The notes beneath the pieces are model-generated. The model worked only from the letters and a program-made list of their open reading frames with translations, made no database searches and had not been told where the DNA came from. From assembly GCA_026003075.1 (NCBI GenBank), contig BPGO01000002.1:1-64000 (forward strand): a stretch of DNA of 64,000 nucleotides, in the 5' to 3' direction. A program made the translations under genes and the position numbers. Shown piece after piece: positions 37,100 to 46,822 of the stretch (its first letter is position 1; each line of letters starts with the position of its first letter). The stretch comes from Fimbriimonadales bacterium. Lineage in GTDB: Bacteria > Armatimonadota > Fimbriimonadia > Fimbriimonadales > GBS-DC.

Positions 37100-39481
37100 T
37101 CACACTTCTGGTGACGCCGGCTTCTCCGCTGTGTGCGCCGCCACCGGCTTCGTTGGGCGTCGGGATGTGCGTCCGCGTGGTTTGACTGCCTTCGGCTGAG
37201 GCGTCGGGAACGGCTCTAATGTCGCCCGTGCGACTCCGTACTTCACATCGCGTGCGCGGCGCACCACTGCCAACAACCCGCCCAGCACTGTCAACGGCGG
37301 TCCCAGCCACACCAGAATCGTGAACGGCTTGTAATACACCTCCAGCGGAATTACCCAGCGCGGTGCGGTTTCAGGCTTACCCGGCACCATCACCAGTTGG
37401 AACTCCACCAACCGCCGGTTCACATCCATTCGCCCGACCAAGATTTGTGCCCCGTCAGGCAACGGTACCGGGATGGGCACAACCCCACCCCCAGTGACGA
37501 TGCGGAACGGCTCTACTTCCACCGGCTGTTTCCAGTCCGGGTGGCTCACGCGGGCTTTCGCAATTGCACGGAAGCCCTCGCCGCCCATCGCGCCCTCCGT
37601 CTGGAAGCCCAAAAACTCGATGGTGTACTTGTCAACGGCGCCTTTTTCCTTCTCGTGGAGCGTCAGCGTAAGCGGACTGGCGTCCACCTGCGGCGGCGCA
37701 AAGAATGACACATACAAGTCGTGATCCCACCAACGGATAATCGCGGGCCACACGACATTGTTGCCCGTTTCGCGTCGTTGGTCTTGGTAGAAGCGCGGCT
37801 CGACGATGAATTTCTCGTTATGGGAGGCGATTTCGATACGCACGCGATTGAACTTATCCGCCAGCGGGTCGCCGGGAAACTTCTCGTTGCCCGTCATCCC
37901 CAGATACCGCCACTTATAGCCCATCGCGAAGGTATCTTGTCCCTGAAGTATCACCACGCGCTCCTTGCGCTCGTAGCTGTAGGAGAGAATCAGCCCCAGA
38001 ATCGCAATCGCCAGCCCCATGTGCGTGAGGAATCCGCCCAGTGTCAGGCGCGAGGTGCGGAACCGCCGCCCGATTGCCCCTGCGTTTGCGTAGGCGGTGA
38101 AGGCGACCAGTGTGCAAATCAGTAAAGTAATCGGCTCGCGGAAGCCCAAGAAGAACAGCACGAACCCTGTCGCCACGGCTGCGAGCCAGCTCTTGGTGAG
38201 CCGCTCCAGAATCTGGTCTAAACTCATCCCGCGCCAAGTAAGCATCGGCGCCGCCGCCAGCACAATCGCCGTCATCACAATCCACGGGATGTGTACCTGA
38301 TTATAGAATTCCGGCTTGAGCGCTTCCATTTGCTTGCCGAACGCCTTCGTAATCAAGGGCCACGAGGTGCCAATCAAGCTAATCAGCGCGGAAATCGTAA
38401 GCAGGATAATCCCCCAGCGTACCGCTGCTTCGCGCGAGAAGCCTGTGGTCATGTCGCGTGCGGGCAGCGGCATCTGCCGATAGCGCCACCCCCATAATCC
38501 CAGCGTCAACAGCCCACTACCGACCAGCATGCCCATCAGAATCTTGAGCGCGTTGGTCTCCATATTGACAAACGAATGTACCGAGACCTCCGCCAGCGCA
38601 CCGCTGCGCGTCAGAAAAGTGCCGTACAGAAACAGAATGAACGGCAACGCGAGCAGCAACGGGTTCCAGCGCACCATCCGCCCGCGATTGATTTGGAGCA
38701 TGAGGCCGTGTAGCCCCGCTGCCATAAACAGCCACGGGAAGTAGGAACTGTTCTCCACAGGGTCCCACGCCCAGAAGCCGCCCCAGCCGAGCGTCTCGTA
38801 AGCCCAATACCCGCCCAGCGCCAGACCGAACCCCAGCATCGTCGTCGCGTAAATCGCCCATGGGCGCACGCGCACAGCAAACTCGTGATATTCGTTCCGC
38901 CAGAGCGCAGCCAGGGCATAGGCAAACGGAACCGCCAACGCGGCGAAACCCGCGAAGATAATCGGCGGGTGGATTTTCATCCAGGGATTCTCCAGCACAG
39001 GGTTCAATCCGAAGCCGTCTTGAGGCGGCCACACAGCGGGTGCAGGATCGGGTTTGGGCAACGGTGCAAACGGACTCTGGAACGCCAAGATACTCATCAG
39101 CAGCAACACCACGCCGCTGTAGAAGGTCATCACCCAGCGCTCATAGCCCCCAGCAGTGCGCATAAGGAACATGCCATAAATGCCTGTCCACAACGCCCAC
39201 AGCAGGAAGCTCCCTTCTTGCCCCGCCCACGCGCTGGCAACCTTGAAAAGCGGCGTCAACGACTGCTCGCTGAAACTAAACACATATTGCAGGTCATAGC
39301 GCCCCGCAAGCAAAGCGTAGATTAGCAATGCCTCCGCCCCCACAATCGCCAGAAACGCGCCCACAAATGCCCCCCGCGCCCAGCGAAGCCAACTCAGCCG
39401 CTTGCCACTTAGCCCATAGAGAACCATCGAAGCAAGCGCGAAAAACACGCCTATCCAAACCGTGATAGAACCCGCTAACAT
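37100..39481 (-). CDS. ccmF: Heme lyase CcmF (cytochrome c maturation)
   Basis: 793 residues from ATG at 39481 (GAGAGAGACT upstream). About 14 membrane helices in the N-terminal 660 residues, with the WWD heme-handling motif GGFWAWDPVENSS and conserved His residues (NPWMKIHPP). A large periplasmic C-terminal part follows, then a last helix (about 730-755) and a basic tail. It joins heme from CcmE to the CxxCH of apocytochromes. CcmE lies upstream; CcmH and CcmABCD are not in the window. Confidence 0.92.
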   Translation of the reverse strand: MLAGSITVWIGVFFALASMVLYGLSGKRLSWLRWARGAFVGAFLAIVGAEALLIYALLAGRYDLQYVFSFSEQSLTPLFKVASAWAGQEGSFLLWALWTGIYGMFLMRTAGGYERWVMTFYSGVVLLLMSILAFQSPFAPLPKPDPAPAVWPPQDGFGLNPVLENPWMKIHPPIIFAGFAALAVPFAYALAALWRNEYHEFAVRVRPWAIYATTMLGFGLALGGYWAYETLGWGGFWAWDPVENSSYFPWLFMAAGLHGLMLQINRGRMVRWNPLLLALPFILFLYGTFLTRSGALAEVSVHSFVNMETNALKILMGMLVGSGLLTLGLWGWRYRQMPLPARDMTTGFSREAAVRWGIILLTISALISLIGTSWPLITKAFGKQMEALKPEFYNQVHIPWIVMTAIVLAAAPMLTWRGMSLDQILERLTKSWLAAVATGFVLFFLGFREPITLLICTLVAFTAYANAGAIGRRFRTSRLTLGGFLTHMGLAIAILGLILSYSYERKERVVILQGQDTFAMGYKWRYLGMTGNEKFPGDPLADKFNRVRIEIASHNEKFIVEPRFYQDQRRETGNNVVWPAIIRWWDHDLYVSFFAPPQVDASPLTLTLHEKEKGAVDKYTIEFLGFQTEGAMGGEGFRAIAKARVSHPDWKQPVEVEPFRIVTGGGVVPIPVPLPDGAQILVGRMDVNRRLVEFQLVMVPGKPETAPRWVIPLEVYYKPFTILVWLGPPLTVLGGLLAVVRRARDVKYGVARATLEPFPTPQPKAVKPRGRTSRRPTKPVAAHTAEKPASPEV

Positions 39482-39599
39482 AGTCTCTCTCAGAGGCACA
39501 GACACAAGTGTCTATGCAGACGATTCCAAACTCCACTGAGGGACACGAACATACTTGCCCGTGCTCCAATCGCGCTCGGACGGACCGTCCGGGCGGCGC

Positions 39600-39977
39600 T
39601 CATCGCTGTGCTGTCTGCGTGTCGCCTTGGTACTTGCTGGGGCACTTCACCAGCATCTCTTCCGCGTAGAACACGCCGTCTTTGTAGCTGCCGATGGCGA
39701 CCACTTGTGTCGCCGCTTCAAAGTTGTTCGGCTTGCCCTTCGGGTACACCACCTTTACGCGCCCCGTTTCGTCCTCGCCCTCAAAAGTCAGCGTCATGGT
39801 CTTGACATCGAACTGAGCGGTGTCGTGGAGGGGTTTCAGGGGGAGATGCACATGCTGCCCGCGCGTTTCAAGTTGATTGACCTTCACATAGGGACTGGTA
39901 TTCGTAATGAACGCTCGCACGGTGAACGCAATCCCCGCAATTACCAACACAAGCGCAACGATACTGCCGAGTTTCAT
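39600..39977 (-). CDS. ccmE: Heme chaperone CcmE, CxxxY type
   Basis: 125 residues: one N-terminal membrane helix (5-25) and an OB-fold domain. The heme-attaching region reads EEMLVKCPSKY, so Cys112 replaces the classical His, with Tyr116 kept. This is the CxxxY form described in some deltaproteobacteria and archaea. It carries heme to CcmF. TATAAT ends 9 nt before ATG 39977 (an ATG at 39986 abuts it and is unlikely), so the message is probably leaderless. Confidence 0.9.
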   Translation of the reverse strand: MKLGSIVALVLVIAGIAFTVRAFITNTSPYVKVNQLETRGQHVHLPLKPLHDTAQFDVKTMTLTFEGEDETGRVKVVYPKGKPNNFEAATQVVAIGSYKDGVFYAEEMLVKCPSKYQGDTQTAQR

Positions 39978-39986
39978 AGCAAGCAT

Positions 39987-39992
39987 ATTATA
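39987..39992 (-). promoter_or_regulatory. -10 element of ccmE
   Basis: TATAAT on the minus strand, 9 nt before the preferred ATG. Transcription would begin 2-3 nt ahead of the codon. Confidence 0.6.
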
Positions 39993-40042
39993 CCCCAGCC
40001 GATGCCGAGGCGTTTATCCCGGCACAAACCAACTTTGAGGGG

Positions 40043-40555
40043 CTATCCCTGTCGAAACTCTTGCTCAATTGTCTGGAGCCGTTGCCCATATTCGGGCGTG
40101 TCCAGTCCTTCGAGCCACATAATCAGGGCGTCTTCGAAATTATCGTAATACTTCGCACGCACGGCGACGGGGCGGAAGCCGAACTTTTCATAGAGTTTTT
40201 GGGCAGGGGTGTTGCTAACGCGCACTTCGAGAAACGCCTTCACGCAGCCGCGTTCGCGTGCGATACTAAGCAGACGATGAATCAGGCGTTGGGCGAATTT
40301 GCGTCCGCGATATTCGGGCTTGACCGCGACATTTGTGATATGCGCCTCGTCGATGACGATCCACATCCCTGCATAGGCAACAATTGTGCTGTTGAGGCGA
40401 AGGATCAGATAGAGCGCCGCGGGGTTGCGCAGGTCGTTCCGAAACGCCTCTTCTGACCAGCCGGGCATAAACACCTCTCGCTCGATGCGCATCACTTCGG
40501 GCAGATGCGCTTCCGTCATGCGCTCGATCGTCAGTGTCTCGCCCGAGCTACTCAC
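40043..40555 (-). CDS. rimI: Ribosomal protein alanine acetyltransferase-like GNAT enzyme
   Basis: 170 residues from a GTG at 40555 that overlaps the transglycosylase stop (an in-frame ATG lies further up at 40633, but inside that gene). GNAT fold with the acetyl-CoA loop VKPEYRGRKFAQRLI, then EVRVSNTPAQKLYEKFGFRPV, as in RimI, which acetylates the N-terminus of ribosomal protein S18. Substrate specificity is assumed from family resemblance. Confidence 0.85.
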   Translation of the reverse strand: MSSSGETLTIERMTEAHLPEVMRIEREVFMPGWSEEAFRNDLRNPAALYLILRLNSTIVAYAGMWIVIDEAHITNVAVKPEYRGRKFAQRLIHRLLSIARERGCVKAFLEVRVSNTPAQKLYEKFGFRPVAVRAKYYDNFEDALIMWLEGLDTPEYGQRLQTIEQEFRQG

Positions 40556-41627
40556 GGATTCCGCAGAGCTGTTTGTAGACTCGGATGACTTTGCGCACAT
40601 AGTTTTGGGTTTCCCGATAGGGGGGCACGCCACCGTGTTTACGCACCGCGCCCGAGCCTGCGTTATAGGCGGCTAAAGTGAGGATGACATGCTCCCAGCC
40701 GTTGGGGTCGCCTGTCTGCGCCCAGTATTTCTCCAGATGCCCACGCACCAGTTTCACCGTTCCGTGCAGGTTCTGAATGGGATCATACGGGTCGACCACG
40801 CCGAGTCCGCGTGCGGTGCTGGGCATCAGTTGTCCCAGTCCTGCTGCGCCCTTGCGCGAGGTGGCGTCGGGGTTGAAGCCGGATTCCACCAACACAATTG
40901 CCACGATGAAGCGCGGGTCGACGCCGTATTGTGCGCTGAAGTGTAGGATTGCCCATGCGATTTGGTCGGCTTCCTGTTGCGATAGGCGTGGGTTACGGCT
41001 GCGGATGAATTGAGCATACTCGGGCACATACAGTCGCAGATTCGTGCGAAAAGTCTCCCAGTCGGGCGCGGGGTTGGGACGCTGAGGTGGGCGTGCCGTG
41101 CTGTTGGCGCGACTGTTCAAGTTGGTGCTGCGTGTGGGGGGACGGGTGGTGGGAGATTTCTGGGTTTTTGCTTGCGCTTGTGCTTTCGCTTGCTGTAAGG
41201 CGCGCTGTTGCACCTCCCACTTGGCGACGGTGCTGGCAAACGCGGCGTTCAGCAGGCGATAATTGGGCGTCTCCAGCTCGCTCGCGCGTTCCACGGCAAC
41301 AATCGCGCGAATACGCATCTGCCCGCGCGTGAGCCAACCGTGCCCCTCGCCCAACGCCACCACGATACTGCGCCCCGACTCTATCTCCAACAGAATCGAC
41401 TGCGCCCCATCGATAGTGACCGAGCCGACTACAACGCCTTCCACTTCCAACACGCGCTTGCCCACAGCGAGTTCCAGCGCGGCAATAGGCGTCACGCTCT
41501 TGATTTTGTACGCGGCGCGGGTTTTCAAGTAAGATTCCAACTCCTGAGCGACCGTCATATCGACGCCCAGCAACAAACACACAAGCAACGCGACGATGCC
41601 GCGCAGCCAACTGACAGTTCGCACCAT
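40548..41627 (-). CDS. Secreted lytic transglycosylase (SLT domain)
   Basis: 359 residues: signal peptide (8-28), an OB-like N-terminal region, a low-complexity Gln/Ala/Pro/Arg/Ser/Asn linker (about 140-190), and an SLT goose-lysozyme-like domain. The catalytic residue is Glu248 in VESGFNPDATS, followed by GLGQLMPSTARGLGV and AAYNAGSGAV. It cleaves peptidoglycan between MurNAc and GlcNAc. The next gene starts within its stop codon region. Confidence 0.9.
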   Translation of the reverse strand: MVRTVSWLRGIVALLVCLLLGVDMTVAQELESYLKTRAAYKIKSVTPIAALELAVGKRVLEVEGVVVGSVTIDGAQSILLEIESGRSIVVALGEGHGWLTRGQMRIRAIVAVERASELETPNYRLLNAAFASTVAKWEVQQRALQQAKAQAQAKTQKSPTTRPPTRSTNLNSRANSTARPPQRPNPAPDWETFRTNLRLYVPEYAQFIRSRNPRLSQQEADQIAWAILHFSAQYGVDPRFIVAIVLVESGFNPDATSRKGAAGLGQLMPSTARGLGVVDPYDPIQNLHGTVKLVRGHLEKYWAQTGDPNGWEHVILTLAAYNAGSGAVRKHGGVPPYRETQNYVRKVIRVYKQLCGIRE

Positions 41628-41730
41628 ATAATAAGTATTCCATGCAGGCGTGGGATTTCCTGCTGGGGTGGAGTGTGGGATGCCTGAGGGGTAGTGGGTA
41701 CGGGCAGCGCGCCCATCCCCACTGGTTCTA

Positions 41731-42420
41731 TCACGCGCGAGCGCGTCTTCGGGCGCGCAGTAGCTCCGCGAGCCCCCCGCTCAAGACAAACAGCGATGCT
41801 GGCTCTGGAACCAACTCCTGCGAGAAACCGATGTTGTCGATTCCGACATTCCAATCACCGCCGAAGCGAATCTCGATCGCGCCGCCTTTCACAACGGTCG
41901 GGTCAAACGAAAAGGTAGTTGCCGACGAGCCGCTAATCGACACATTCGTTTGGGTATACACGGGATTCCCGTCCACAAGTACCTGTAAGAAGGGCAAGGT
42001 TCGGTTGGTATTGGGCCAGCCCCCCATCTGGAACTCGTGAAGCTGCACATAATAAGTGCTATCTGCCGTGAGGATGAACCGTGCGCCCTGGTTCGAAGGG
42101 TCGTGATAGGCGACATTTTGTAGATTGGAATATTGAGTCGCCCAGAATTTCAACCCTCCGAGCCGTGCCCACGACCCGCCTGCATAGTCTGCCGTGAACA
42201 TCTGTACCTGGACATTCGGGGTTTCGCCATAGGTGAGGTTATAGCCCCCTCGCCCCTGCGAATCGATGCCCGAACTGTTGACGCGGTCTGCATAATCTTC
42301 GGGGATTGACTGACCATTGCTGAGGGTCAGGTTATCGAAGTTGATCACAGTAGCGTGGCTCAACGACAGAGTCAGAATTGCTGTCGTCACAATGCTCACG
42401 ATTTGCGCCTTTCCTCTCAT
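41731..42420 (-). CDS. PEP-CTERM protein, secreted, unknown function
   Basis: 229 residues; GAAGGTGATC before the ATG. Signal peptide to about residue 23 (SLSHAT), a beta-rich domain of the kind found in carbohydrate-binding PEP-CTERM proteins (NFDNLTLSNGQSIPEDYAD, FDPTVVKGG), and the sorting signal VPEPASLFVLSGG ending in RARRRARA. Exported and probably exosortase-processed. Ligand unknown. Confidence 0.82.
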   Translation of the reverse strand: MRGKAQIVSIVTTAILTLSLSHATVINFDNLTLSNGQSIPEDYADRVNSSGIDSQGRGGYNLTYGETPNVQVQMFTADYAGGSWARLGGLKFWATQYSNLQNVAYHDPSNQGARFILTADSTYYVQLHEFQMGGWPNTNRTLPFLQVLVDGNPVYTQTNVSISGSSATTFSFDPTVVKGGAIEIRFGGDWNVGIDNIGFSQELVPEPASLFVLSGGLAELLRARRRARA

Positions 42421-42615
42421 ACGATCACCTTCTCAAATAGGTATGGCTGCATCGGCAGCGTTCCTATTATACTACATTTTTCGTGATTTGGGCTGTTTTG
42501 AGGGGTGCATAGAGATTTTGGCTTTTGAAGAGGGCGTTGTTGCGAGTCTATCTCCCGTAGTATCGGGGAGGGGTTGGGGTTCGTTTTATACGCCCGATGA
42601 GGTATCTTATTAGCT

Positions 42616-44439
42616 ATGAAACGCCGATGCTTACTGGGGCTGCTGGGGATCGTGCTATTTGGAGTCGCTTCGGCGCAATTGCGGCAGATTTCGTTCAAGA
42701 CGGAAGTGATTCTGGAGCGTGTCGCCTATGCGCCCGGCTCGAAAGTGAACGGCGTCGTGGTGATGCAAGTCGACAAACCCTATCATGTGAACGCCAACCC
42801 CGCCTCGGAAGACTACCTGATACCGACCGAGCTGCGCTTTGAGACAAGTAAGGGCTACAAGATGGACAGAATCGAATATCCCAAGCCGAAGGAGAAGGCG
42901 TTCGCGTTTTCGGAGGGCAAGCCAATCAAGATTCTGGAGGGACGCACCCCGATTAAGTTTCAGATTACGCTGGATAAAAGCGTTCCGAAGCGCCCGATGA
43001 CGATTAAAGCCACGCTGCGCTACCAAGCCTGCGACGATAACGCCTGCTACCCACCGCGCACCATACCGATTGAAATCAAGATTCCCGTCGTTGATAAAGA
43101 GGGCGCGGTGAATCCCAAATACCAGGAAGCGGTTCAGGGCAGCGAGGTCGCCGAACGCGATTCGTCTGCTGCCAGTGGGTTGATAGAGTACAGCACCAGT
43201 TCAGACAGCGCAAGTTCAGGCGGTATGGTGGGGAGTTTGGAAGAATCGTTCCGCACGGGGCGGTGGGTGTGGTTCACGCTGATCCTGTTTGTGGGTGGGC
43301 TGGCGTTGAATCTCACACCGTGTGTGTTGCCCCTGATCCCGATAACGCTGGGCTTTTTCAGTATGCAGTCGCGTGGTCAGGTGGGGCAGCGCGTGGGGTT
43401 GAGTGCGTTGTATGCGCTGAGCATGGCGGCGATGTACGCGGTGCTGGGCACAGTGGCATCGTTAGCGGGGAAGGCGTTCGGTTTCCAGTTCCAGAACCCG
43501 TGGGTGTTGGGCGGCTTGATCGTGTTGATTGTGCTGTTTGCGCTTGCGCTGTTTGGGGTCTACAAGTTCCAAGTGCCGCCTGCGTTGATGCGCTATGTGG
43601 GGGCGCGTCAGGGCTGGGTCGGCGCCATTCTGATGGGCGTGCTGGCGGGCGTGGCCGCCGCGCCGTGTATCGGGCCGGTCATCGCCGCGCTGATTCCCAT
43701 CGTGGCGGCGGTGGCGAACCCGATGGTTGGGTTCCTGTTCTTTCTTGCGCTGGGGCTGGGGTTGGGAGCACCCTACTTCGTGGCGGGGCTGTTTTATGAA
43801 CGTGTGCAAAAAAGAATCCCCCGCTCGGGCGAGTGGACGATTTTGGTGGAGCGGATTTTCGGCGTGATGCTGCTGGCAGTTGCGCTGTTTTTTGCCAATA
43901 GCCTGATGTCTCCGCAGGTGTACGGGTGGGCATGGGTCGCGTTTCTGGGGCTAACGGCGCTCTATTTTCTGTTCGGCGAGCGCAAGGAGATCACTCAGCC
44001 TCGTGTGGTGCGTTTCAAGCAAGTGATTGGTCTCGTGTTCGCGGCGCTTATGGTGGATAATGCCCTCTCGATGATGCGCCCGAAGGTGGAAATCGCATGG
44101 CAGCCCTACAGTGTGGCGTTGCTGGAGCAAGCCAAAGCGGAGGGCAAGCCAGTGCTTATTGACTTCACGGCAAATTGGTGCCAAGCCTGCGGCGAACTCA
44201 AACACTATACCTTTACCGACCCCGCGGTGGTGCAAGAGTCGGAACGGTTCGTGCGCTTGGTGCTCGATGCCACGACCGAGAGCGACCCTGCGGTGCAAGA
44301 GGCGCTCAAACGCCACGAGGTGGTCGGTCTTCCGACCGTCATCTTTATCGATTCGCAAGGCAACGAACGGCGCGACCTGCGTCTCACAGGCTTCGAAAAC
44401 GCGAAGCGGTTTTTAGAGCGCATGCGTCAAGTGCGTTAG
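42616..44439 (+). CDS. dsbD: Thiol:disulfide interchange protein DsbD
   Basis: 607 residues in three parts. Signal peptide and N-terminal domain with the Cys pair in CDDNACYPP. A membrane domain of about eight helices with NLTPCVLPLIPI and AAAPCIGPVI holding the electron-relay cysteines. A C-terminal thioredoxin domain with NWCQACGE. It passes cytoplasmic reducing power to the periplasm, including to cytochrome c maturation, which fits the nearby ccm genes. The stop overlaps the convergent pilin-like gene. Confidence 0.93.
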   Translation: MKRRCLLGLLGIVLFGVASAQLRQISFKTEVILERVAYAPGSKVNGVVVMQVDKPYHVNANPASEDYLIPTELRFETSKGYKMDRIEYPKPKEKAFAFSEGKPIKILEGRTPIKFQITLDKSVPKRPMTIKATLRYQACDDNACYPPRTIPIEIKIPVVDKEGAVNPKYQEAVQGSEVAERDSSAASGLIEYSTSSDSASSGGMVGSLEESFRTGRWVWFTLILFVGGLALNLTPCVLPLIPITLGFFSMQSRGQVGQRVGLSALYALSMAAMYAVLGTVASLAGKAFGFQFQNPWVLGGLIVLIVLFALALFGVYKFQVPPALMRYVGARQGWVGAILMGVLAGVAAAPCIGPVIAALIPIVAAVANPMVGFLFFLALGLGLGAPYFVAGLFYERVQKRIPRSGEWTILVERIFGVMLLAVALFFANSLMSPQVYGWAWVAFLGLTALYFLFGERKEITQPRVVRFKQVIGLVFAALMVDNALSMMRPKVEIAWQPYSVALLEQAKAEGKPVLIDFTANWCQACGELKHYTFTDPAVVQESERFVRLVLDATTESDPAVQEALKRHEVVGLPTVIFIDSQGNERRDLRLTGFENAKRFLERMRQVR

Positions 44440-45050
44440 CGGTAGAGTTCAGGGGTGAACGCTTCGGGGGGCGTCTCGGCGCGGAGGCGTCGCACGGCGC
44501 CGTTGAGGGTGAGCACCAGCACCCAGCCGCGCGCGCCCGAGACGCGGTCGGTCTGCCATTGGGGGTTGAACTGCTTTGCCCAGTGCCAGTGGCATTCGGA
44601 GAGGGGTGTCAGCTCCCCCCACTTGCCCTCGCCGTACGGCGGTCCTGCTTGCCACCACCCCAGCTGCCGTGCCACCGCCCAGTTCGGCACATAGGTATAG
44701 CTCACACCGCTGGGCAGGTAAAAGTTACCTTCCAGCCGAAACGCATCGCCCAGCGTATCTTGCACCTGATGCTTCCCTTCCAAAGGGTCTACCGGGCACA
44801 CAAAGATACGTGGGTCGCCTGCGTAGGGGCGCACAGCCGATAGGTATGGAGGCAGCTCCTGATAGTCGTCACGGTACATGCGTACCGCCAGCCCCACCTG
44901 ACGCAAGTTCGAAATGCATGCTGTGCGTTGCGCACCGCGACGCGCACTCAGCAGTGCAGGCAGCAGAATCGCCGCCAGCAAGGCAATGAGCGCAATGACC
45001 ACCAGCAGCTCTACCAAACTGAAGCCCTGAAACCGTCCCCGTGCGCACAT
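44436..45050 (-). CDS. Type II/IV prepilin-like protein
   Basis: 204 residues with a short basic leader, GFSLVELLVV cleavage/methylation motif and one N-terminal hydrophobic helix, the mark of type IV pilin-like proteins. After the helix come SNLRQVGLAVRMYRDDY and a Cys-containing globular part with a short C-terminus. The H-X9-D-G motif of its larger relative at 45816 is not evident. It is processed by a prepilin peptidase, not found here. Confidence 0.82.
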   Translation of the reverse strand: MCARGRFQGFSLVELLVVIALIALLAAILLPALLSARRGAQRTACISNLRQVGLAVRMYRDDYQELPPYLSAVRPYAGDPRIFVCPVDPLEGKHQVQDTLGDAFRLEGNFYLPSGVSYTYVPNWAVARQLGWWQAGPPYGEGKWGELTPLSECHWHWAKQFNPQWQTDRVSGARGWVLVLTLNGAVRRLRAETPPEAFTPELYR

Positions 45051-45156
45051 TCATACGATTAGACGCAAGCGCAAATGCGAGGTTTCACAGCGCGATGTCC
45101 GCTTTCGGGGGGGAATTGAGTCTTATAGGAGTGGAGAGTACCTTCCTTCCTTACAA

Positions 45157-45186
45157 AAATCCCCCTACCGATTGGTAGGGGGATTT
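45157..45186 (-). terminator. Rho-independent terminator after the outer-membrane-like gene
   Basis: AAATCCCCCTACC (45157-45169) pairs with GGTAGGGGGATTT (45174-45186) around the loop GATT. On the minus strand it is followed by a T-rich run, so it ends the transcript of 45215-45721. The plus strand also has a long T-run. Confidence 0.92.
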
Positions 45187-45214
45187 TTTTGAGGAACCTG
45201 AACGAGTGAGAGGG

Positions 45215-45721
45215 TTAGAACTTGAACTGCAGTCCGACGGTGATGCCGTTCACATCGTTGCGCTGGATACCCGCATAACCGACCGTCAGGGCGATTGGGG
45301 TCGTGCCAGCGTTGAAGTTATAACCCAGTTCAACTGCGTACGAGAACGCGGCGTCGCCACTTTTGGGGAATCCAACGCCTGCGCCCACGCGATAGAAGAA
45401 CTGCTCGTTCAGGTAGCCTGTGTAGGTCAGGTGGACAGGGATATAGTAAGTGTCGCCAGCGCCCTTATAGCCTACTGAGGCGCCCAGGTCATAGTAGTAG
45501 CCCGTCTCGTTCGGCTCGCTGGTCTGGAAGGTGTAGCCCAAATCCACGCTGAACCAGATGTCTTCCGAGGCATCGCGCACGCTCTTCTTGCTGGGATAGA
45601 AGATGCCCGCGTTAATGGTGAACCCCTGTAGAGCCGAATCTTGCGCAGGAGCCGGCGTCGTCAACGCGAGCGTCCCAATCAGCGCCGCCGCCGCGACATA
45701 CAACAGTCCCTTGTGCATCAT
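45215..45721 (-). CDS. Outer-membrane beta-barrel-like protein
   Basis: 168 residues from an ATG preceded by AAGGAGGG. Signal peptide to about residue 27 (APAQ). The rest is alternating aromatic/hydrophobic beta strands (WFSVDLGYTFQTS, YYYDLGASVGYKG) and ends GLQFKF, with the C-terminal Phe typical of outer membrane barrels. About eight strands would fit a small OmpA/OmpW-like barrel. Function unknown. Confidence 0.78.
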   Translation of the reverse strand: MMHKGLLYVAAAALIGTLALTTPAPAQDSALQGFTINAGIFYPSKKSVRDASEDIWFSVDLGYTFQTSEPNETGYYYDLGASVGYKGAGDTYYIPVHLTYTGYLNEQFFYRVGAGVGFPKSGDAAFSYAVELGYNFNAGTTPIALTVGYAGIQRNDVNGITVGLQFKF

Positions 45722-45815
45722 ACAAATACCCTCCTTGTAGTGTGATGGTGTGCTGCCTGAGAGACTCAAGCAGCAATTTAATTATACCTAATCCGCAATA
45801 GGCATGTGAAGATTA

Positions 45816-46718
45816 TTACCAGCAGAGGGAAGTTGTTGTAGAGCCACAAGTGCGCTCACATACATTCACCACCGGCGTGTCGGGGATACCGAAGAAGTCG
45901 CCGAAACACTGCCCATGCGGATTGACGGTGTTAAACTCACCCTCGTTTTTGGGGGTACGGTTGTTCCAGCCAGGCGGGTAATTGAAGAAGTAGTAGGTGG
46001 TGGTATTGCGCTGTGGGCAGACGCCAGAGAAGTTCTGACGCCACGCGGGTGGAATATCGCCGCCGCGAGGTACGCCAAGATGATGCGACCATTTCACATG
46101 CCCGTCTAAATAGGCGATATTGCTCCCCAGATGGTGGCGGGGCCAAATATCGATTTTGAACCAATATTCGAACCAGTAGGTTCCTGCGTTGTGGTACCAG
46201 TAGCCATCGACGAGCGCGATTGTATCGGCAGGGCGCGGGACATAAGCCTCGTTGATCAGCTTGCCTTCGTTCCGATAGCCGATTGTGCTGATGCGACATG
46301 TGTACAGGCTGAACACGCCATAGTTGGGCACGAAAGCGAAATATCGGAATGTGCCCACAGCGCGGTTTGAGCTATTGCGGTACCGTAAACGCGCTTGCCA
46401 GTCCATGCCGTTGTCGGCGTTGGGGTACGAGGGGCATGTGAGTATTTCTGCACTCTTGCGGTACGGATGCAATACATCAAACAGATGGATAATGAGCGTG
46501 CCCTCACCGCTAATCCCACGCGGATACACTGTGTCATAGTCGTTCACATACATCAGCACCGATTGAATATTCTGCCGTAGGTTCGAAAGGCATTGCGTCT
46601 GGCGCGCCTTTTCTCTTGCCTGCGCAAACACAGGGAACAGAATGGCCGCCAAGATGGCAATAATTGCAATCACCACCAACAGCTCAATCAGGGTAAAACC
46701 TTTGCACTTAGTTCGCAT
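45816..46718 (-). CDS. Prepilin-type protein with DUF1559-like H-X9-DG motif
   Basis: 300 residues: basic leader, [19 protein letters not shown] helix, then LSNLRQ and a globular domain. It contains a conserved H-X9-D-G element ([16 protein letters not shown] at about residues 192-208), the signature of a large pilin-like family expanded in Planctomycetes and Armatimonadota. GGAGG precedes the ATG, and TATAAT lies about 23 nt upstream. Role unknown; surface or pseudopilus component likely. Confidence 0.88.
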   Translation of the reverse strand: MRTKCKGFTLIELLVVIAIIAILAAILFPVFAQAREKARQTQCLSNLRQNIQSVLMYVNDYDTVYPRGISGEGTLIIHLFDVLHPYRKSAEILTCPSYPNADNGMDWQARLRYRNSSNRAVGTFRYFAFVPNYGVFSLYTCRISTIGYRNEGKLINEAYVPRPADTIALVDGYWYHNAGTYWFEYWFKIDIWPRHHLGSNIAYLDGHVKWSHHLGVPRGGDIPPAWRQNFSGVCPQRNTTTYYFFNYPPGWNNRTPKNEGEFNTVNPHGQCFGDFFGIPDTPVVNVCERTCGSTTTSLCW

Positions 46719-46822
46719 ATTGTACCTCCATCTGTATTATACACCATCGCTGCGTTTTTTGCAAGCCCCGTGAATCGTTTGAGCGACCACTTGCCTCTAA
46801 CCTTTGTGGAGGTATCCACAAG

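Noticed and set aside
39577-39595. Palindrome CGGACGG-A-CCGTCCG upstream of ccmF
   Set aside because: Short, with no pairing loop and no matching site elsewhere in the window; not enough to call an operator.
43263-43799. 178-residue plus-strand frame within dsbD
   Set aside because: Alternative-frame Gly/Val/Cys-rich reading of the membrane region; DsbD motifs occupy the real frame.
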